A stretch of DNA of 64,000 nucleotides from Gammaproteobacteria bacterium. Its GTDB lineage: Bacteria; Pseudomonadota; Gammaproteobacteria; Nitrosococcales; Methylophagaceae. Location: assembly GCA_029210875.1 (NCBI GenBank), contig JARGFJ010000001.1:62001-126000 (forward strand), written 5' to 3'. Positions 58,558 to 64,000 of the stretch are shown here, piece by piece. Numbering within the stretch: position 1 is the stretch's first letter; every line of letters starts with the position of its first letter. A program made the translations under genes and the position numbers. Under the pieces are notes generated by a model. The model searched no databases. It saw only the letters and a program-made list of their open reading frames with translations, and was not told the DNA's origin.

Positions 58558-59641
58558 AGATCAGGCCGATATTGGCAGCAAATGAACGCCAGTTTACTTC
58601 GTTGAATTTGACTGTTCCATTGGTGCCATTAGCAAAAAATGTACGATCCACACCGTCTTTATCTGCTTTCCATAACTGATAATCCAGGCCTATATTTAGA
58701 CCTAAAGTCGGACTAAACTGGTAGTTACTATTTAATGAAGTTACCCAGCCCGTGCCTTCGGCTTCATGAGTAAAACTTTCGGGATGAGCGAAGTCTGTAC
58801 GCAAATTCCAGTTGGCGGTAGCATCATACCAGGCGTAGTGATATTCAACCCCCAGGCTTAATGTCCAGTGCTCATTGACGTTAAGTAAACCATCGAGTCC
58901 AATCCAGGGTCCAAACCAAGCAGCATCATAACTGGAATCAAGCCCTGGAAAAGCACCGAATGCAGGAATGGTTTGAAACCCATCGACAATTTTCAGATTT
59001 TGGGCATGGTAACTTAAGCCAAATAACGGTCTAAGTTCACTATAAACTGCACCTGATTCGAGATCATGTTGCCAACGGTAACGATGTCCAGCAGAGATCG
59101 AAACATCATAAACCTCGCCTTCATCTGCACCATTATTGGAACGTGAAAATTCCAGCGTTCGATTGTTTCCCAGAAAATCTGAGTCCTGATTGACACCGTC
59201 ATAGATACGACCATAGCCGGCATCAAGCGAAAATACCCAGTTATCTTCGGTATAGAGTGTGGTTCCAAAACGTATTTCGGCTATTTCAATATCTTTCCAT
59301 TTAAGCTCTGACAAGATATTGGGCGCATTGTTTGGCCCTGCGATAGTCCAGTCCAGTTGGTCTCGCCGATAACCGGTTCGAACATACATCTCAGCACGGT
59401 CATAGGCTAAAAAGGCTGATTTTTTTGCCGGTGGCAATTGGCGATGTTGCTTTAATGGTGCATGGTCTGGTTGAACGCCTGCCATATTTGGAAATACGTG
59501 GATCTGCAAAGCCGGTTGCGCATTACCGGATTGTACCGGTACCGTTACGGCATTTTCATCAAATACATGCATCTGTAATGCTGGCGCTGCAGTTAATATC
59601 AGCGGAAACAGCAATAAAGTCGGGATCAGTGCTAATTTCAT
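58547..59641 (-). CDS. Outer-membrane beta-barrel protein (Protochlamydia OMP-like)
   Basis: A 364-residue protein with a signal peptide (about residues 1-18) and a barrel with many alternating aromatic strands. EMYVRTGYRRDQLDWTIAG near residue 85 with ELKWKDIEIAEIRFGTTLY is like the omptin-fold barrels named Protochlamydia outer membrane protein. It ends ANIGLIYEF, the aromatic C-terminus expected for BAM recognition. It lies 1 base after the secretin gene and overlaps the ligase gene. Its job is unknown. Confidence 0.75.
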   Translation of the reverse strand: MKLALIPTLLLFPLILTAAPALQMHVFDENAVTVPVQSGNAQPALQIHVFPNMAGVQPDHAPLKQHRQLPPAKKSAFLAYDRAEMYVRTGYRRDQLDWTIAGPNNAPNILSELKWKDIEIAEIRFGTTLYTEDNWVFSLDAGYGRIYDGVNQDSDFLGNNRTLEFSRSNNGADEGEVYDVSISAGHRYRWQHDLESGAVYSELRPLFGLSYHAQNLKIVDGFQTIPAFGAFPGLDSSYDAAWFGPWIGLDGLLNVNEHWTLSLGVEYHYAWYDATANWNLRTDFAHPESFTHEAEGTGWVTSLNSNYQFSPTLGLNIGLDYQLWKADKDGVDRTFFANGTNGTVKFNEVNWRSFAANIGLIYEF

Positions 59642-59642
59642 T

Positions 59643-61742
59643 TTATTTTACGCCAGCAATAACATCATCAAACGGCATCACCGAAACAAGATATAAATAG
59701 GTACGATCCTGTCGCTGACCTTTTGCTGACAAAAGATTGCTTTCTACCGATGATGCCAGCCAACTGCCTTTTACAGCGCGATAATCAACCGCTAACTCTT
59801 GAGCAGTTCGGTTGGCAACTTCTACTGCCGTCACATACAAACCACCACGATTCCAACTTGCCAGTGGTTTTGTCACTAAACGCGAATCAGCAAATAATGG
59901 TGCATTGGATTTACGACTAATTGTTGCAGGTTGATAAAGTTTATTTGTCACGCGTTCGATGTCTTCAATCCGAATGGTCTCTGCCGCATATTGGCTCATT
60001 TCCAGATAAAGCTGTTGGCGCTGTTGTGCCGGATTAACCTCCTGCGTTGCTGTTGGTTGAATAAACTTGTTTTCAGGTGCCGGCAAGTCGGGAAAGCTAC
60101 GGTTATGATCTTGATAATATGGATTATCTGTTTTACGAATCTTTTCGCTTTCTGCTGGATTATTCAAAATGTGTGGGGTGATCAATAATACTGTTTCAGT
60201 ATCTTCTTCACTTTCAATTGTGGTTCTGAAAATACGGCCAATCACCGGAATTTCACCCAATATTGGCACTTTCTTTTCATCATTGGTTTTGCTACTGCGG
60301 ATCAAACCGCCGACAGCAACGGTTAGATTGTTTTGTGCAACCACAGTACCAGTAAGACGAGCAGTATTGACGGTATCAATAGGCAATGTCACAACATTTC
60401 CATTACCATCAGTCACAGGCACTGTTGCTCCGCCAGGATTGATGGTCGAACTTTCCTGTTCGAGTTCCAGTGTCACCGTATTATCAGCATTGATACGTGG
60501 TGTTATTCGAAGTGTGATACCAATCTCTTCTAAATCCGTTTGTGTTTCCACAAAGGAAGGAGAAATCACAACACCATTATCAATAGTGGCAGGATTAAAG
60601 GTGAATCCCCTGGTTAACAGGCTTTCCTCACCAATAAATAATTCAGCTTCACGATGATTGGATGCCAAAACCATAGGATTAGAAAGCACTTTAATTCGTT
60701 TATTTTGTTCTAAAAACTCAATATTGGCACGTAAGCGGCTATTCAGAAATTCGTAGATAAATGAACCCGTATTCAACAGAGCATTATTGCCCAGCAAAAT
60801 TGGTTGAGTTGATTGATTGGTACCACTTGCTTGTAACTCAAAATTAAAAATCGAATTAAAATCCTCGCCCAGGATGATACTAAGGATCTTCATCTCCAAC
60901 ATCACTTGAGGAATAGGAATATCCATTTTCTTGATCAAACCAGCGATCGCTTCGATGATTTTTTTATCATCGGTTCGCACCAGAATCATATTGTGTTCAT
61001 TATTAACAGTGACATAAATTGGTTGTGCTTGCACTGTTAATTGTTGCAGTGTTTGTGTGTCAATAACACGACCACCACCTGCCATTGCCAAACCTTCCAC
61101 CTGATCAATCGATAGGTTTTGGGTATCTACCTGAGAACCACTATTGCTTAATGTGCCACTGCCCACATTGCCAGAACGGTTGTTACGGTTGTTGTTATTG
61201 CGGTTATTACGATTGTTGTTGGTTGAACGTGAGTTGCGTACACCATTTCTGCTGCTGGAATTACCCCCGGTCGTACCTGAGGCTATTTGTTGACCGGGTG
61301 CCGTGCCTAATGACAAAATAACGCGGTTACCATAAAGGTCCTCAATCGCCTGGGCAATAATTTGCACATTAGCGTTCAATAGTTTAAATACTTCAATATG
61401 TTCGCTGTCACGCACAATCAGATCTTTGCCATATTCCTCGCGTGTCATGATGCGATAGGTATCAGTATCTTGATCATGGCGATACCACAGATCACTGATG
61501 CGGCTAATCGATTTAATCGAGTCCAACACCGACGTGTTTTTTAGATGGATTGTGACTTTTCTTTTGGTTGCCTCTGGTGTAGCAATAATATTACTATCTG
61601 ATAATTCTGATAAGGTACGGATCACATCGGTCAAATTGGCATCAGCAAACTCCAGCTCAGAAATAATTTTTTCTTTGGCGATAGTTGCTGTGCTGGCACA
61701 GATCAGCACTAAACCAAATAGTAGGTGTTTACAGTTGATCAT
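59643..61742 (-). CDS. Secretin (GspD/MshL/PilQ-like)
   Basis: A 699-residue outer-membrane secretin with a signal peptide (about residues 1-22). An STN/N0 domain (LEFADANLTDVIRTLSELSD) and N1 domain follow, then a low-complexity Arg/Asn/Ser linker (about 165-200), the N-domain end, and the secretin core with VPILGEIPVIGRIFRTT and VLLITPHIL. The C-terminal tail (about 560-699) resembles MshL-like proteins. Proposed to form the outer pore of the type II/IV-like machine. Confidence 0.88.
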   Translation of the reverse strand: MINCKHLLFGLVLICASTATIAKEKIISELEFADANLTDVIRTLSELSDSNIIATPEATKRKVTIHLKNTSVLDSIKSISRISDLWYRHDQDTDTYRIMTREEYGKDLIVRDSEHIEVFKLLNANVQIIAQAIEDLYGNRVILSLGTAPGQQIASGTTGGNSSSRNGVRNSRSTNNNRNNRNNNNRNNRSGNVGSGTLSNSGSQVDTQNLSIDQVEGLAMAGGGRVIDTQTLQQLTVQAQPIYVTVNNEHNMILVRTDDKKIIEAIAGLIKKMDIPIPQVMLEMKILSIILGEDFNSIFNFELQASGTNQSTQPILLGNNALLNTGSFIYEFLNSRLRANIEFLEQNKRIKVLSNPMVLASNHREAELFIGEESLLTRGFTFNPATIDNGVVISPSFVETQTDLEEIGITLRITPRINADNTVTLELEQESSTINPGGATVPVTDGNGNVVTLPIDTVNTARLTGTVVAQNNLTVAVGGLIRSSKTNDEKKVPILGEIPVIGRIFRTTIESEEDTETVLLITPHILNNPAESEKIRKTDNPYYQDHNRSFPDLPAPENKFIQPTATQEVNPAQQRQQLYLEMSQYAAETIRIEDIERVTNKLYQPATISRKSNAPLFADSRLVTKPLASWNRGGLYVTAVEVANRTAQELAVDYRAVKGSWLASSVESNLLSAKGQRQDRTYLYLVSVMPFDDVIAGVK

Positions 61743-61747
61743 TATAG

Positions 61748-62209
61748 TTATCTCAAGACTTTGATTGCGCCCAGGAACCCTGATTCAACAGTAATACTAA
61801 GGCGGTTGATTTCACTGATACGAATAGCGTTATAAGGTTGTCTTGGGTCGATATTAATCTCATCGCCTTCACGCACCATATAGGTGCCAGAACCGACAAT
61901 TTCGAGCAAGGCAATCGAATTTTCCCCTTTATCAATAAACCCTTTAAGACGCATTTTTGGAATAGTTTGTGCGCCTTGGTTACGCATAAAACCAAATTGG
62001 TTCTGACCAACAGCACGGTTGTTTAATGCTTCAAACATTGCCGTACTCGGTGAAAACGGATCACGCATTATGGGGGGCGATGTCGGTTGCATCATTGCTG
62101 GATTCATAAAATTGGCGTTTTGACCAATAGCGGGTGTGATGCCTCCACCAGCCCAGGAATGGCTTGAACATAAAAGCGTTGCTACACTGAAAACTAGATT
62201 CCGTTTCAT
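61748..62209 (-). CDS. Short PilP/GspC-like periplasmic protein
   Basis: A 153-residue exported protein with a signal peptide (about residues 1-20). The C-terminal 70 residues (MRLKGFIDKGENSIALLEI, YMVREGDEINID, NRLSITVESGFLGAIKVLR) are the beta-strand pattern of PilP and the GspC homology region that link the inner-membrane platform to the secretin. It starts inside the gspF stop (TAATG) and precedes the secretin gene by 5 bases, which supports this role. The sequence is divergent, hence the modest confidence. Confidence 0.65.
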   Translation of the reverse strand: MKRNLVFSVATLLCSSHSWAGGGITPAIGQNANFMNPAMMQPTSPPIMRDPFSPSTAMFEALNNRAVGQNQFGFMRNQGAQTIPKMRLKGFIDKGENSIALLEIVGSGTYMVREGDEINIDPRQPYNAIRISEINRLSITVESGFLGAIKVLR

Positions 62210-63432
62210 TATCCACCTGACACCAAAGAAAATAACGCCTGAAAAAAGGCGTAATAAACAAAACCGACCATGCCACCGATAACCAAAATCATGGCAGGCT
62301 CGATCATTGCCGACATACGTTTAATCGCAATTTCCAACAACTTTTCGTAGTAAATACCGAGTTCTTGTAATACCTGATCGAGGCTACCGGTATTTTCACC
62401 GACAGCAATCATTTGCGTGACTAACGCAGGTATGCGCGGATGATCAATACTGCTTGCCATATCGCGCCCCTGCATAATTTTTGCTGACGCTTGCTGTAAC
62501 TTATCTATATAAACCCGATTGTTCATCAAGTTACCGGTAATTTTTAAGGCATCAAATATGGTGACACCACTTCGCAACAGAATTGACAATGCCCACGTCA
62601 TTTGCGCCATTGCCCCGGTGACCAACATTGTGCCAATGACTGGCACACGAAGCAGAGCCTTATCTACCGCTAAACGCCCTGCTTTTGTTTGATAGGCCAG
62701 CAACACGCTAATAATAAAAGCAATGACTGCCGCGATGATAAACAAGCCATTTTCTCTTACATAGTCAGAGATATCGATCAGCATCTGAGTAGACGGAGGT
62801 AAAACTCTGCCTTTGCCTAATAAAAACTGGGCAAATTTAGGAATAATTTTCACCACCATAAAGGTACCAACACCAATGGCAGCCAGAACAACAATCGATG
62901 GATAAATCATGGCATTGATTGTTTGTGCCTTCAGTGCCGCTTTTTTTTCCATATGCAGCGCCAACCGATCCATAATGGCGTCCAAGTCACCGGTATTTTC
63001 ACCCGCTACCACCAGATTAACTACCATATCTGGAAACACATCGTTATGTTTTTTCATCGCAACCGACATAGCCAAGCCAGACTCAATATCCTTGAGCATC
63101 AACCTAAGCACCAGATTTAAGCGAGGACTCGACATTTGAGTTTGCGCCAGTTCCAATGCATGAGCGATAGACAGGCCTGCACGCAACATAAAAGACATTT
63201 GTCGAAAAAAGAAAATCAACGCAGATGTGCTGACCGAACGCTGCGAGGCAAGCCAGTCTGAAAAATTGGCTTGTCCCAAAAAGCCGGTTTTGCCTTTGCC
63301 TTGTTTCATTTGCAACACACGCAGGCCGCGTTCTCGCAACATCAAGGCAGCGGCATTCAAATCATCCGCCTGTAATTGGCCTTTCAACTCGCCACCAGAA
63401 CCAGTGAGTGCAGTGTAAGTAAATTGAGGCAT
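62209..63432 (-). CDS. Type II secretion/type IV pilus platform protein GspF/PilC-like
   Basis: A 407-residue inner-membrane protein with three helices (around residues 170-190, 220-245, 375-400) and two repeated cytoplasmic T2SSF domains: FFRQMSFMLRAGLSIAHALELA and WALSILLRSGVTIFDALKI, then VGENTGSLDQVLQELGIYYE. It anchors the ATPase at the membrane. The start overlaps the gspE stop and its own stop overlaps the PilP-like start. Confidence 0.93.
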   Translation of the reverse strand: MPQFTYTALTGSGGELKGQLQADDLNAAALMLRERGLRVLQMKQGKGKTGFLGQANFSDWLASQRSVSTSALIFFFRQMSFMLRAGLSIAHALELAQTQMSSPRLNLVLRLMLKDIESGLAMSVAMKKHNDVFPDMVVNLVVAGENTGDLDAIMDRLALHMEKKAALKAQTINAMIYPSIVVLAAIGVGTFMVVKIIPKFAQFLLGKGRVLPPSTQMLIDISDYVRENGLFIIAAVIAFIISVLLAYQTKAGRLAVDKALLRVPVIGTMLVTGAMAQMTWALSILLRSGVTIFDALKITGNLMNNRVYIDKLQQASAKIMQGRDMASSIDHPRIPALVTQMIAVGENTGSLDQVLQELGIYYEKLLEIAIKRMSAMIEPAMILVIGGMVGFVYYAFFQALFSLVSGG

Positions 63433-64000
63433 TATCTATTTGCCTCTTCAGCATGCAGTTTTCTGACAGCAACATCACGCACATCATCTAAGGTCGTCAG
63501 CCCCAACCGCACTTTTTCGCAACCATCTTCCCACATAAAACGAAGATTGCTACCTGCCGCCTGTTCAAGTGTTTCTTCATCAGCAGCCTGAGCGACGAGA
63601 CGTGCCAGCTTTTCATCAAACCAGAGTGTTTCAAACAAGCCGAGACGACCACGATAGCCAGTGCCCTGACACACTGCACAACCAACGGCCTCATAAATCT
63701 CGAATGCTGCATCGCTATCACTGCCCATTTCTTTAAGCTCTGATTCGGTTACTGATCTCGGGCTTCGACAATGTTGACACAATCGCCTAACCAGACGCTG
63801 GGCAATCACAGCGGTCATCGTTGACCCAATCAGAAAAGATTCACACCCAATATCAATCAAACGGGTGACCGCACTAACGGCATTATTTGTATGTAAGGTT
63901 GAAAAAACCAAATGCCCCGTCATCGCTGCTTTGACCGCAACATCAGCAGTTTCATAATCGCGGATCTCACCCACCATCAACACATCGGGATCATGACGTA
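63432..64000 (-). CDS. GspE-type assembly ATPase, C-terminal part (5' end beyond window)
   Basis: The open frame runs to the window end, so only the last 189 or so residues are present. [19 protein letters not shown] is Walker B and [21 protein letters not shown] is the His box region. CQHC and [17 protein letters not shown] form the zinc-binding C-terminal part of GspE/PilB-type ATPases, absent from PilT. GTG at 63,983 is only internal. It overlaps gspF by one base. Confidence 0.92.
   Translation of the reverse strand, partial: RHDPDVLMVGEIRDYETADVAVKAAMTGHLVFSTLHTNNAVSAVTRLIDIGCESFLIGSTMTAVIAQRLVRRLCQHCRSPRSVTESELKEMGSDSDAAFEIYEAVGCAVCQGTGYRGRLGLFETLWFDEKLARLVAQAADEETLEQAAGSNLRFMWEDGCEKVRLGLTTLDDVRDVAVRKLHAEEANR

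Overview
The window looks like the chromosome of an AT-rich (about 43% GC by eye) gammaproteobacterium. The gene neighbourhoods trxB-ftsK-lolA-rarA, mlaFEDCB-ibaG-murA-hisGDC, pilTU/yggS-proC-yggT-metX-metW and orn/queG-nnr-tsaE-amiB-mutL are the classic gammaproteobacterial ones. A secreted MxaD-like SRPBCC protein beside a YVTN beta-propeller lipoprotein hints at a methylotroph (a Methylophaga-like marine organism is my guess; this is inference).

Bases 1-12,411 are an accessory envelope-lipid/glycan island in two convergent blocks. The plus-strand block (1-4432) has the end of an acyl-AMP ligase/acyl-ACP synthetase, a CerR-like NAD(P)-dependent reductase, an acyl carrier protein, a serine palmitoyltransferase with the PPATP loop, and a Wzx-type flippase: a candidate bacterial sphingolipid (ceramide) locus. 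The minus-strand block (12,411-4507) holds two paralogous P-loop kinases, a carbamoyltransferase, an SxtJ protein, an unlisted 50-residue DUF5989-type membrane peptide, two SGNH proteins, an LpxO-like hydroxylase and a DUF2147 protein. The run carbamoyltransferase-SxtJ-small peptide-SGNH has the same order as sxtI-J-K-L of cyanobacterial saxitoxin clusters, but no toxin core genes are seen. I think it decorates a lipid or glycan. Intergenic repeats and an IS5-type transposase stub mark the island, and it ends close to tRNA-Phe (12,776-12,851).

Bases 12,991-18,453 carry a CzcA-type RND efflux pair and a membrane-anchored protein with a degenerate LysM-like tail. From 18,501 to about 55,900 the window is mostly core: mismatch repair and wall hydrolysis (mutL, amiB, tsaE, nnr), tRNA modification and RNA decay (queG, orn), a Ste24-type protease with a small cytochrome c, a diguanylate cyclase, an LplT-like transporter, trxB, ftsK, lolA, rarA, rsmJ, the Mla phospholipid transport operon, murA and histidine genes, pyrE, metX-metW, proC, pilT and pilU, and an OmpA-like lipoprotein.

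Bases 56,836-64,000 are a tightly overlapping minus-strand type II secretion/type IV pilus-like operon (GspE, GspF, a short PilP/GspC-like protein, a secretin) that continues into an outer-membrane barrel and a PglL/WaaL-like oligosaccharyltransferase. This suggests a dedicated secretion or pilus machine whose subunits may be glycosylated. No CRISPR array, prophage or rRNA was seen.
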